Of a stretch of DNA of 64,000 nucleotides, positions 25,451 through 36,779 are shown piece after piece. The position numbers and the translations under genes were made by a program. Each line of letters starts with the position of its first letter. The stretch's first letter is position 1. Source of the stretch: Gossypium raimondii (lineage: Eukaryota; Streptophyta; Magnoliopsida; Malvales; Malvaceae). The stretch lies in contig NC_068571.1 in assembly GCF_025698545.1 (NCBI RefSeq), positions 46,719,733-46,783,732 of the forward strand. The letters run 5' to 3'. The notes below the pieces were generated by a model, which had not been told where the DNA came from, did not search any database, and saw only the letters and a program-made list of their open reading frames with translations.

Positions 25451-25522
25451 GTGTGCCTCTCACACCATTGACCCCAAATACTTAACCTATAGTGTTCTAA
25501 TTCATCCTCTATTTCTTCCTCC

Positions 25523-26548
25523 ATGGATTCTTTTCTACCCTCTCCTGACTGTGACACCATCTCCAAGACCGACAATGGCCAAATTGATTCACATTTAATC
25601 CAAAAAACCAATGAAGGATATAGAGAAATACTCCCCAATCTTCCCAGAGGCAAAGGCTGGATGACAGAACATCTGGTTCAATACCAAGGTGTTTGGCTAA
25701 CCCCTAATTTCGCTTTAAAAGGTTTGATGTGGGTCCAAGACCACTTCAAGCCTCGATCCACTGATATTTGCTTAGCCACCTTCCCAAAAACCGGCACCAC
25801 TTGGCTCAAGGCACTTACTTTCGCCACCGTCAACCGCACCCGCTACGGTTTTACCGACCACCCTTTGCTCACCACCGTTCCTCACGGTTGCTTGCCTTTC
25901 TTGGAGGCTTGCCCAAAAGATCTTGATGGGTTCCCTTCACCACGTCTTCTTTCAACTCATATCCCTTACACTTTGTTACCAAATTCCATGACTGTTAATC
26001 AAAGTTGCAGGTTCGTTTACATTTGCAGGGACCCTAAAGATGTGCTTGTTTCGAAATGGCTCTTCATGAACAAGCTGAGGCCAAAAGAATTGGCACCCAT
26101 TTCACTTGAGGAAGCATTTGAGTTGTTTTGCCAAGGGATATCCCATTATGGACCTTATTGGGATCATGTTTTAGGGTATTGGAAAGCAAGCTTAGAAACC
26201 CCAGAAAAGGTATTGTTCTTGAAGTATGAAGAGTTGAAGGAGGAGCCCTCTGTTGTTGTTAAGAGATTAGGTGAGTTTCTTGGTCACCCTTTTTCGTTAG
26301 AGGAAGTAAGTAAAGGAGTGGTTGAAGAAATAGTGAAACTATGTAGTTTTGAGAATTTGAGCAACTTGGAAGTGAATAAATCGAGTGTACTAAAGCTCAG
26401 TACACAGATTATAATTGATAATCGGCATTTTTTCAGAAAGGGAAAAGTTGGAGATGGGAAGAGTTATTTGACAGATGAGATGATAAAGCGTATCAATGAG
26501 ATAACATCTGAGAAGTTACTTGGTTCCGGATTGGTATTTGGCAGCTAA
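25523..26548 (+). CDS. Cytosolic sulfotransferase (SOT, flavonol/hydroxyjasmonate type), intact
   Basis: The protein has 341 aa and no introns, as usual for plant soluble sulfotransferases. These enzymes move sulfate from PAPS to hydroxyl groups of small molecules such as flavonoids, jasmonates, brassinosteroids or glucosinolate precursors. The 5'-phosphosulfate loop is FPKTGTTWLK (residues 87-96). The catalytic His is H146 in STHIPY. The 3'-phosphate site is YICRDPKDVLVSKW (166-179; R169, S177). The C-terminal motif is RKGKVGDGKSYLT (305-317). In that motif the family's usual Trp (GDWK) is Gly312, whereas the neighbouring pseudogene keeps Trp. The length and ends match the family, and there is no transit peptide. 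The substrate cannot be told from sequence. It is the only whole copy in a three-copy tandem cluster. Confidence 0.95.
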   Translation: MDSFLPSPDCDTISKTDNGQIDSHLIQKTNEGYREILPNLPRGKGWMTEHLVQYQGVWLTPNFALKGLMWVQDHFKPRSTDICLATFPKTGTTWLKALTFATVNRTRYGFTDHPLLTTVPHGCLPFLEACPKDLDGFPSPRLLSTHIPYTLLPNSMTVNQSCRFVYICRDPKDVLVSKWLFMNKLRPKELAPISLEEAFELFCQGISHYGPYWDHVLGYWKASLETPEKVLFLKYEELKEEPSVVVKRLGEFLGHPFSLEEVSKGVVEEIVKLCSFENLSNLEVNKSSVLKLSTQIIIDNRHFFRKGKVGDGKSYLTDEMIKRINEITSEKLLGSGLVFGS

Positions 26549-27378
26549 TATCTCATTGCAAGATCCTCATTAATCTAGTTGGTATTTTCTACGTCCATTT
26601 TGCTTGTTTCTAACTCAGTTATTTTTTTTGGAGTACAAAATAATTTACCATTGCAATCAACATTTGTTGGGTAGTTAGCATTGATTATTTACGATTGTGA
26701 CTTTTTTTAGGTTAAAATATTCCATAAGTCATTATACTTTTATAAATTTAGAATTTAATTCATATATATATATTTTAAGAATTTAGTTCATTTACTTTTT
26801 AAATTTTAAATTCAAGTCCAATTGTTATACAGTTAAAATTATTTTGTTAAATTGATTCATTACAACATTATTGTTCTAATTACATTGTTGCCAAGTGAGT
26901 TTTTTATTTTAAAATGTCATGCTAACAAATTTAACAAAAATAATTTAACATTGTTAACAATTTGACTTGAGTTTTGAAATAAGAAAAATAAAAGAACTAA
27001 ACTCTTAAAAATAAAATAGATAAACTAAATTCTAAATTTATGAAAAGTATATGGACCTATGACATATTTTTACCTTTTGAATAAGAAAGTGATAGTATTA
27101 GTTGGAAATGCGTGAATTTATCATTTTCAATAATTCCACCAAGACTATGACTCTAACTTAATTAAAACCAAATAATTTGCTTTGCTTAGCTAATTTGTAT
27201 TATGATATTATTAATTAAACTTTGAGAATTTGCATTATGATTGCACCTTCCATGAAATTCTTCAATGATCCTTAGAGATAATATTTTCTTTAATATTGTA
27301 TAGATGGAATAGTATAATTTGGGGCGGCTAATGAGTCTCTGTCACCATTTCAACCCTAATACTACTTAACCAACAGTC
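26549..27378. other. Sulfotransferase 3' flank and spacer, part of the duplicated unit
   Basis: 26620-27150 contains phrases ('tttacgattgtgactttttttaggttaaaat', 'gataagaaagtgatagta'-like text) also found after the other two sulfotransferase copies (20920-21400 and 28600-29060). The duplicated unit therefore included about 600 bp of 3' flank. No gene was seen. Confidence 0.6.
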
Positions 27379-27405
27379 TTGAATCGATCCTTTAACTCTT
27401 CCTCC

Positions 27406-28450
27406 ATGCCTGCTTTTCAACCCTCTCTAGAGTGTGGCAACATCTCCAACATCCACAGTGAGCAAACAGATTCGGATTTGATCCAAAAAACAGATGAAAG
27501 ATATAGAGAAACACTCCCCAATCTTCCCAAAGGCAAAGGCTGGATAACTGAGCATCTGGTTCAATATCAAGGTTTTTGGCTAACCCCTAATGCAGCTTTG
27601 AAAATTTTGATGTGGGTCCAAGACCACTTCAAGCCTCGACCCACCGATATTTTCTTAGCCTCCTTTCCGAAAAGCGGCACCACTTGGCTCAAGGCACTTA
27701 TTTTCGCCACCGTCAACCGCACCCGCTATGGTTTTGCCGACCACCCTTTGCTCACCACTGGCCCTCACGATTGCTTCCCTTTCTTGGATGCTCACTTATA
27801 GGAAAAAGATCGGTCTCGTTTCGATCTTGATAGGTTTCCTTCACCACGTCTTCTTTCAATTCATATCCCTTACATTTTGTTACCAAATTCCATGACTGAT
27901 CATCAAAGTTGTAGGTTCGTTTACATCTGTAGGGACCCTAAAGATGTGCTTGTTTCGAAATGGTTATTTTTGAACAAGTTGAGGCCTAAAGATTTGCCAC
28001 CCATTTCACTTGAGGAAGCATTTGAGTTGTTTTGCCAAGGGATATCTCATTATGGACCTTTTTGGGCATGTTTTAGGGTATTGGGAAGCTAGCTTAGAAA
28101 CCCCAGAAAAGATATTGTTCTTGAAGTATGAAGATTTGAAGAAGGAGCCTCTTGTTGTTGTTAAGAGATTAGATGATTTTCTTGGTTACCCTTTTTCATT
28201 AGAGGAAGAAAGTAAAGGAGTGGTTGAAGAAATAGTAAAACTATGTAGTTTTGAGAATTTGAGCACTTTAGAAGTGAATAAAGTAAGTGAACAAAAGTTC
28301 AGCAAAGATACCATAATTGATAATCGACATTTTTTTAGAAAGGGAAAGGTTGGAGATTGGAAGACTTATTTGACAACTGAGATGGTAGAACGTTTAGATG
28401 AAATAACATATGAGAAGTTACTTGGTTCCGGATTGGTATTTGGCAGCTAA
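27406..28450 (+). pseudogene. Cytosolic sulfotransferase pseudogene
   Basis: Closely related to the gene at 25523. The reading starts at ATG 27406 (MPAFQPSLECGN). It has FPKSGTTWLK, reaches FLDAHL and meets an in-frame TAG at 27799-27801. There a short insertion replaces the CPKDLDG part. The same frame goes on with IHIPY and YICRDPKDVLVSKW. A two-base loss near 28068 (after YGPFW) then forces a change of frame. The rest, to FGS and the stop at 28450, is well kept, including RKGKVGDWKTYLT. With a stop and a frameshift it cannot make a full enzyme. The good preservation elsewhere suggests recent inactivation. Confidence 0.92.
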
Positions 28451-29740
28451 TTTCCCAATTTAATTTACTTGCTATTGAAAATTTGTTGGTATCTTTTATA
28501 TATGTTTTATGATCTGTGTTTGTTCGTTCCAACAATGTCGTTTTGACATTCTTCTCTTAAAAGTGTAATGTATTATTGCACCAACGCTTGTTAGTTAGTT
28601 CGTAGCCATTATTTACAATTTAGGGTTGTGACTTTTTTTTAGGTTAAAATAGGCTATAAGTTAATGTACCGGTTGTAAATTTGAAAATTAGTTTATTTAC
28701 TTTTCTGAGTTCAAAATTCAAGTCCAATAGTTAACATTATCAAAATTAATTTATTAATTGATTCATTACAACTTATTTTTTTCGTTACATTACTACTAAG
28801 TGATTTTAAAAAATCTCACCAACAAATTTAATAAAAAGAAAATAGCAATATTAACAATCGAGTTGAATTTTAAAATATAAAAAAAGAGAAACTAAATTCT
28901 TAAAAATTATATATAAGGATTAAATTCTAGATTGTGAAAAATAAATCTCGGCATATTTTAATTTTTTTAGTAAGAAAATGATAGTGGTCCTTGAATATGC
29001 ATGAATTTTTCCTCGCAAGGTGAGTTTCATTTTCAAGAATTGTAGCAATTTCCAATTCGTTGGTAGTTTAGCTCCGAGATTTTCTTTTACGTGCGGTTTG
29101 TGTTATTTTTTTTAGTGTAAGTAACAATGTTATCTTAATTGGATTGGTCGATTGGGTTTGAAATCAGTCAAGGTATTAATTAAGAAAGAGGCTTTGAATC
29201 GGTTAACTTGAAAATTGGTACGAATTGGTTAAACCTGATAAAAAATCAATTGAATTGAGTGGTTAAATTATTTTTTTGAATTTCTAATAATTTCTTAATT
29301 AAATTGGTTTAACTGGTCAAATCAATAAACTGATAACTTAATCGGTTTGACCATGACATAGAATAAAAATTTCTATTTTTTCATGACAACTGAATAAATT
29401 TAGTTAATCTCAAGGACTGTAAATTTCATGATTAATTTTTTGAAATAATTAAATATAATCATGAAGAGGAAAACAGTCTTGTTAAAATCAAGTTCGTCTC
29501 TTTTTAACCTCTTTAATTTAATAATACAACATCAATGGGTTTCCAAAACTCAAATAACCAATGTTTGGGTTGAGGAAATACTTGACCAAGTAGTGCATAG
29601 AGTTGAAGATCCACCGGGGTGGGAGTGAGGTCATTCGGTGTAGCTGAAAGATGAGATTTGCTTTTGTCTGGGTCTTCTCATCTGTATCTGATATGTGCTG
29701 CTAAGGAGAGAGATTTGGATGGTTTTGCTAGTATTTCAGG
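28451..29740. other. Pseudogene 3' flank, then intergenic DNA
   Basis: 28600-29060 repeats the 3' flank of the other sulfotransferase copies. 29120-29350 has text of the 'tggtcgattgggtttgaaatcagtc'/'ggttaaacc' kind, a degenerate dispersed repeat also hinted at 63880-64000. No gene was seen. Confidence 0.5.
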
Positions 29741-30388
29741 TAGAGCTGTTAATGGGTGGGGCCACCTGGCCCGGCTCGAAGACCTGTTTGAAATGTGGGA
29801 AGGTTTGGGTAAAAATATAGGCTTGAAAAATAAATTTAAACAAAAAAATAAGACCCGTTTAAAAAACGGGACAGGCCTTGGGTAAGGCATTTCGGCCTGG
29901 GCCGAATTCACTAAAGGACAAATTTTTTTAATATTATTTTCTTATTACTTTCTTCCTATTTTGTTACCATTTTACTATTATGTTGTTACTATTTTGTTCT
30001 TATTATTTGGATATTGTATAAAACTTATTTTATTGTTAATTTTGTTATTATTTTATAGGCATTTGCTTGTTAAGTTGCATCTATCTTAGTGTTATTTAAG
30101 TATACATATTTTTTAAAATTTATGTTCAATTTGTTTGGAATATTTATTTTGATGTTTTTAGTATTTTTGATATATTATATATATTTTAAAATTATATAAA
30201 AATAATATAAAAATTAATATTGGAGGGCCGGGTTGGACCCGGATTTTAACATTTTTATCCAAATTGGACTTGGGCAAAATTTTAAGCGCATTTTTCAGGC
30301 CGGGCTGAATCCAAACCTAGCAAACGAGCCTAAAATTTTAATTGAACCCGACCTGAACCCGACCCGGCCCTGCCCATACACACCTCTA
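29741..30388 (+). mobile_element. hAT-like non-autonomous element, longest copy
   Basis: It starts TAGAGCTGTTAATGGGTGGG and ends GCCCATACACACCTCTA. GGCC-rich ends surround an AT-rich core ('gttgcatctatcttagtgtt', 'tatattatatatattttaaa') that is the reverse complement of the 11660-12224 core. The flanking 8 bp (ATTTCAGG / ACTCTAGG) match at only half of the positions, so the target duplication has decayed. No transposase is encoded. Confidence 0.72.
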
Positions 30389-30699
30389 ACTCTAGGTACA
30401 TGCTAGAGTCTTTAGGAGGTGGACTTTTACTTTGTTTTTTTTTTTTTAAGTATGATACTTTGTTGCATGTTGGCCACTTGTTTTTTCTCTAATGAAGCTC
30501 ATTGGCTTTTATTTCAATAAAATACTTGAATTATAAAATTTAATATATACAACCATGAGTGAATTACCATACACAATTAAATACATTCTTTCAAAATAAT
30601 TAAATTAAACTTGTGAGTATCATGTAATCAATCTCTTTATAATGCGATATAAAAAGTTAAAACTAATTTACGAAAAGCTGGCCATGTGCCTAGGAATGT

Positions 30700-31175
30700 G
30701 TCCAGCTAATAATCCTTGGGGATTATAAAAATATAGATGTAATGGTAAATGTACAAGTCCAATTCAACTCGGGCCAAAGTAAAACTAAATAGTTCATTTA
30801 CAAAAATTACTGACCCAATTACAAGGCCTAGTGGCCCAAAATGTTCAAACATTTTAATAAATGATCGTAAATTTAAAACTCTTCAAAATTTTCTATTTTC
30901 GACACTAAAGACACCAAATAATTAACTAGGTACCAATTTTGGGCGTTTCGAGGGTGCTAACCCTTTCTTGTACGTAACCGACTCCCGAACCCACCTTTCT
31001 GAATTTCGTGGACCAAAATCGTTGTTTTAATAAAATTAAATTGTTTATTAAAAGCATCCATTTTTCGAGGTGACCCGATCACACCTCATCAAAAAAGATT
31101 GGTGGTGACTCCCGTGTTTGTTTTCATTTTCAAAATTAAAGTCGACCCCGTTTTCACAAAAAAATGGTGTCAACA
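30700..31175 (+). repeat. 5' LTR (3' part) of the Tat-type element
   Basis: Ends ATGGTGTCAACA directly before the primer-binding site. The start is not resolved. It contains 'ggcgtttcgagggtgctaac' and 'ggtgactcccgtgtttg', text that I associate with cotton Gypsy LTRs. The low end is therefore approximate. Confidence 0.6.
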
Positions 31176-31178
31176 GCT

Positions 31179-31196
31179 TGGCGACTCCACTGGGGA
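31179..31196 (+). promoter_or_regulatory. tRNA primer-binding site
   Basis: TGGCGACTCCACTGGGGA lies 3 bases after the LTR end. It begins with TGG, complementary to the CCA end of a tRNA. Tat/Ogre elements are thought to use an Arg tRNA. I have not matched this one to a tRNA. Confidence 0.7.
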
Positions 31197-31869
31197 TTCA
31201 AAATAAGAGAGTCAAGCCACGAGTTGATTATTTTTTTGTCTTTTTGTCAAAAATTGAAAAATTGATTTAAATATATGATCCTTTCGTTGCATTTCATCTG
31301 TCTTTATTATGACATTCATCATTGTGGTTTATACTTGTTGTGTTAGTTTAAGTTTTGGTATCTTTCTGCACATTGTATTGCATGACCGTTGGTCACACCC
31401 TTTTAAGTGGGAGTGAGAAACTACGCCTTCGTAAGGTTTTCACCTCCGCATAGGATAGTGAATCACTTTCGGGATACATTTGTACATATGTCTTCGTGAG
31501 ATTTTCATCTCCGCATGGCCATAGGGAAATGCATTCCCCTGAACTGAACTCTGTCTATATGAGCCTATGATGGGTGAGGATCGAGGAATCTGCCAGTTTG
31601 GGTACTTTTACTTTAGAACTAAACCGCATATAGTGAGCCCTAAGAACCTACCCTAGGTAGAACCACGCCAAACTCTAGTAGTCACCCGAATAGGTGTTCT
31701 GTTTGTTTCTTTCTTGCTTACTTTTGCTTTGTACTAACCCGTTTCGTTTTGTTTCGGTTATGATTGCATTGCATTGCATTGCATTTTTCATCAAATAGAA
31801 AAAATGTGTTGATTCATATTCAGTTGCTAAATAGAGAGCTTGTTATAAGAAAACAGATTTCTTGATAAA

Positions 31870-32110
31870 GTGGAAGACAATGCGGTTGTCCGAATATGGT
31901 CCAAGAAAATGGGACCAGAGAAAGATGATGATCTAATGGAAGACTACTCAACTTTGCTTCGTTGCCCGAGAATTCAAGTTGACAAAGATTGTTCGAGAGT
32001 CGTCAATGCCCCGACCTTTTTAAAGAAGCTAACGAGCGTCACGAGGATGAACGAATAATGAGTTGCGGCTCGGATCAAGCAAAAAATGAGCTAATAGAGG
32101 CATCTATTAA
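31870..32110 (+). pseudogene. Remnant of the ORF upstream of gag (DUF7745-like)
   Basis: VEDNAVVRIWSKKMGPEKDD is followed by YSTLLRCPRIQVDKD, then APTFLKKLTSVTRMNE, a stop, and WVAARIKQK. These pieces match separate parts of the long accessory protein found before gag in cotton Tat-type elements. A large internal deletion joins the first two pieces. The assignment rests on memory of the family. Confidence 0.6.
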
Positions 32111-32388
32111 AAAATTCGCGAGATTCATTTTAACATCCGGATGAAGAAAAGGATCGTTGCATTCGCTTGGAATATGAGGGCAAAGCCGTATATATATCTA
32201 CTTTATGTAAAGAGATTTATTTTCTAGTAAAGTTATTCTAATAAAATTGAACCAAGAATCAACATCTCTTTTGCATTTATTTCATGCATTTGCATTACAT
32301 TACATCAAAAAGAGCCTAATTGATTAAAATTATTTCAATTAATCTGGAAAACCAACACCCTTGCGGTACTCGGGCAAAATCGAAAGAT

Positions 32389-34275
32389 ATGGATCAAAGA
32401 TTGGAAAGACTCGAACAGTTCCAAAAACATATGCAAGACCAAATGCAAGAGCGGCTAGAAAAAATTCAGTAAGATATGGTGGAAAAGATGATGGAGTCCC
32501 AGAAGAATATGGTGACTCAGTTAACACAGCTGTTGGCTGGGGGAAATGACAAAAGAAAGGACCCCATGGTTAATGTTGAAGAATGAGATAATGATGGACC
32601 CCTCTACCCTCCAGACTTTACACCTCTGCATGTATAGCCTCAAGCTGATGTATGTCCTCTGTCACAATCAGGCCTCAACAGTTTTAGGCTGGTACCTCAA
32701 TGCCAATGAACTACCCGACAGGCTCAGGCTCCAATTCGGGGGATAATCTAACCAATCCTGTAGTTCCTGATATAGATAAAATAGAAAAAACAAGAATAGA
32801 ATTGCCAAAACAACTTGAATATCGGTACAAGTAGTTGGAGGAAAAACTCAAAGCAATGGAAATTGTTGACCACCATCACGGGGTTGACGCTAAGGATCTG
32901 AGTTTGGTCCCAGATTTAGTGCTTCCGCCGAAATTCAAGACTCCAGAATTTGAAAAGTATAATGGGACTAATTGTCTTGAAGCTCATATCACGATGTTCT
33001 GCTAAAGAATGATAGGATACGTTAATAACGATTAACTGTTAATTCATTGCTTCCAAGATAGTCTGATCGGGTCGGCTTCCAAATGGTATAACCAGCTGAA
33101 CCGTGCCGATATCTACTCATAGAAAGACTTGGCACAAGCTTTCATGAGACAATACATCCATGTAATAGACATGATACCTGACAGAATTACACTGCAAAAT
33201 ATGGAAAAGAAGCAATGTGAGAGCTTCAGGCAATACGCCCAAAGATGGAGGGAGGTAGCGACACAAGTCCAGCCACCCCTTTTGGAGAAAGAAACCATGA
33301 TACTTTTCATCAACACTCTGAAAGCCCCATTCATTTACCATATGTTGGGAAGCGCTACTATGAGCTTCTCAGATATAGTACTGTCTGGCGAAATGATTGA
33401 AAACGCAATAAAAAGTGGGAAGATAGATGTAGGGGAAAGCGTCAAAAGATCAACCCCAAAGAATAAGGAAAATAAAGTGAATAACCTCAGCATGTATAAT
33501 AAAGGGTATCCCAAATCGATCACTGTGGGCCAATCGAGGGCCATAACCACTAGTTATCAAGGCCCTTCAAGGCAAGAATCCAACTCAAAGCCAAGCACAG
33601 AAAGATTCCAGTTCACACCCATCCCGATGACATACAGAGAGCTGTATCAGAATTTATTTGATGCACATGTGGTATCTCCATTCTACTCAGAACCCGTGCA
33701 ACCTCTGTTCCTGAAATGGTATGATGCGAATGCACAATGCAAATACCACGCAGGAATAACATGATACTCAATTGAAAACTGCATTACATTTAAAAAGTTA
33801 GTTGAAAGGTTCATTAAGATGGGCATTGTGAAGTTTGACAATCCATCAGGACCTAATGTGGCAAGAAATCCGTTACCAAGTCATCCAGACCTAGGGGTAA
33901 ACGCGATAATTGAAAATGGAGGAAAAAAAACCAAAACCAATGTTGTAGAAGTAAAAACCCTACTGAAATGGGTTTTGACACAAATGATAGACACGAGATT
34001 AATTATTCAGAATTTAGAGAAAAGACCAAAAGGGATAAGGCGCTATTGTGAGTTACATGCTGAAGGAGGCCATGAAATCCAGGAGTGCGTTGAATTCAAA
34101 ACTTTGGTGCAAAGCCTAATGGATAATAAAGAGTTGGAATTCTTTGAAGAAGTCAATGGCCCGGAAGGAATGTTGAGGAATTTAAATGATAACGTCGTAT
34201 CCAAAGAGGGAGCTGGGAATGAGAATTTATCATACATTTACCCTTGCAAACCTAGAAGTGTTCTAAATAATTAGA
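32389..34275 (+). pseudogene. Retrotransposon gag pseudogene
   Basis: The start ATG at 32389 gives DQRLERLEQFQKHMQDQMQE (coiled-coil-like), then TQLTQLLAGG. The capsid part is KFKTPEFEKYNGTN, then SASKWYNQL, AFMRQYIHVIDMIPDR and ESFRQYAQRWREVATQVQPP (best open stretch 33129-33764). The C-terminal part (33819-34274) has RRYCELHAEGGHEIQEC. At least six in-frame stops lie between 32470 and 33770. The family protein packages the element RNA. This copy is dead. Confidence 0.88.
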
Positions 34276-34599
34276 CTGCAGAAGAGACCCTTGTAGTATT
34301 TAGAGCTTACTCAGAGTAATATTCAGAACACACTTGTTGTTTTTAGCCTAGAGGCAATAGGAACTATTTTGTGAAATAGGTTCATGTTTGAACGTCATTA
34401 TTTTAATGAAATGCATCTTTGCGATGATTTTTGAGCCAATATCCTTTCTTTCTTTACGAATAATTATTTTTGATTCTTTCATTCTTTTGGATTTTCTTCC
34501 AAATCAATCTTTCATTCATAATCATACTGTACAGACACTTATTCTTAAATTCATACATTCTTTGTATATTCGTCTGTACCTACAATAGGTCCCTGAATA

Positions 34600-35420
34600 T
34601 CAACGACATGAGTGACGCTGATACAAACTCAGATTCTCCTTTTGAGCGAGACATGTGTTTAGCGGGATCTCATGACTTTGAAGGTGACATAGATTGTAGC
34701 CTATCTCCGGACTTGTTAATGATGGTAGAATAAGATGAAAAACAGATCATACCTTACAAAGAATCAATAGAGTCCATGGCTTTTCTCTATGTAGGGCACA
34801 AATGTCAGTGGGCCGATCTCGCCAAAAGCTTTCGACGGTCATCGATTCATCTTTGTGGTCGTCGGTTACTTTACTAAGTGGGTGGAAGCTGGTTCATATG
34901 CCAATATCACAAAGTCGACAGTCAGCAAATTCTTGAAAAAATCATATGTCTGTATAGAATACCAAAAAGGATCATATCTAACAATACACTAAATTTGAAC
35001 AACAACACGATATCAGAAGTTTGCAGTCTGTTCAAGATTAACACCATATCGTCCCAAAATGAACGGTGCGGTAAAAAAAGATCTCTGTCGGGCAATGCCT
35101 TTCACTTTGGCTTATCGCGGTTTTGCTCATTGAAGTCGAGATTCCTTCTCTCTGAGTTTTTTTGGATCCAATCCCAATTGAGAAGAAAGTTTCAAAGTTA
35201 TCCGTCATGGTCAAATGCACCAAAAATAAATGATACGAGCTCACAAAAAAAGTTAGCCCTAGAGAATTCCGTTAGAGGGACCTGGTATTAAGAAGATCCT
35301 TCCCATACAAAAAGAACTTCATGCCAAACTGGGAAGGCCATTATGTGGAATGCCTTATCTAGAAAAGTGTTAATTTTGACCGTAAGGGATAATAAGGACT
35401 TGCCTAATCCTATGAGTTCA
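34600..35420 (+). pseudogene. Pol remnant: protease-RT linker fused to integrase fragment
   Basis: 34600-34775 encodes DSPFERDMCLAGSHDFEGD and CSLSPDLLMMVE, the acidic linker normally just before reverse transcriptase. It jumps at about 34790 to integrase text in shifting frames: GHRFIFVV, YFTKWVEAGSYANITKSTV, RIISNN (for the catalytic TDNG region) and YRPKMNGAVKKD. The whole RT/RNase H region is missing, by a deletion of more than 1.5 kb judging from family gene order. The integrase is broken by several frameshifts. Confidence 0.8.
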
Positions 35421-36779
35421 GAGTCAATAAAAATATTTCAAAAAAGAAAAGAAAAAGAGAAAAAAAAGGAAAGAAAAAGGAGAGGCCAATGCAAAAACCC
35501 GCAAAGGGCGCCTTGAGACCAGAGGGGATTTGAGTTGAAAACCCGAAAAGGGCGCTTCAAAGTTTAGAACAAAATGGGGCATGAGGTGATCAGAGCAGCT
35601 CAAATTTTGATCAGATTGGGGCATTTAGTGATCTTGTTATAACTGAATCAACAAGAAAGGGTAGGCGACATCTTGGGGCATCGACAAAGCCCTGTAGATC
35701 TCCTAAACACATGTCAAACTCAGAATGGTCTTTCAAAGGGCTTGAACAGAGAAGTTCAAGCTGCGATATCAGGGGCACCTAATCTTTATACTATTTATAT
35801 TGAATTTGTTATTTTTGGAATACTTCATTCTTTTTCAAGATACGTGTTCTAATCAATTCCTCTGTTATTCTTGCTATCTTTGATAATTTATTTCGAGCTA
35901 GACTCCCAAATCAATTCTATTTCTATCCATCGTTGTGATCTTTTGCAAGCATGTTACATTTGAATAATGATTAATGGACTAATAATACTTTCACAAGGGA
36001 AGTTTTGTATATTACTCTAGAAGTTTCTAAATAATACAAGAACCTGAAACAGGACTATTGTTTAGAACACACCAAGTTTAAAAGTTGAAATATCTAAGAA
36101 GGAAAAATCTAAATTAAGACTATCCTTTTAGATTTTGGTTGTCCAAACATTGATTGAACAAAAATGACAGGATGTTATGTTGGTGATAAAGCTTCAATGA
36201 ACAAACAAGCAATGATCACCGAGTGATAATGAGAGGTTTCTCAGAAGAGAAAGTTTTACAATTGTATATAAACATTTGGTACAACACCTTGGGAATGGTG
36301 TAAGGCCAAAGAGATTCAGATAATATATCCTTGAATTGCAGTAGGAGAGGATTGAGAGAATTAGATCTTATACTCCTAAATTACAGTAGGAGGATGGTTC
36401 AAATTTTATGTCCCAAAGGTGCAGTGGATTGAACCTTAAAGGTTATGGTGGATTGAACCTTGAAGATTATAGTGGGGAATCCGGTTAAGTAAGATATGAG
36501 CATTACCAGTCGAAGAAGATAACATTCTGACGTGTTGGTAATGAGGCCTTAATGAACAATGAGCAATAATAACTCAAACATTAAGGGATCATTTTCATGA
36601 CATTTTGCATTCATGCATGCACATTTAGTTAGGAGATTTTGATTTATTCCGATCATAATATTCTAATCACTAGGCATAAATAGGCCAATGAAATGGATTC
36701 TACAGGTCATGTTTCCTAGAACAGATCGGTGAAACCACAAACCCTATACCACTTAAGTTGTAGTGGAATGGATTGAAGA
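35421..36779 (+). other. Retrotransposon 3' non-coding region
   Basis: Purine-rich stretch at 35435-35490, then 'aacccgcaaagggcgcctt' and 'aacccgaaaagggcgcttca' in direct repeat, then AT-rich DNA. No coding was recognised. It links pol to the tandem array. Confidence 0.5.
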
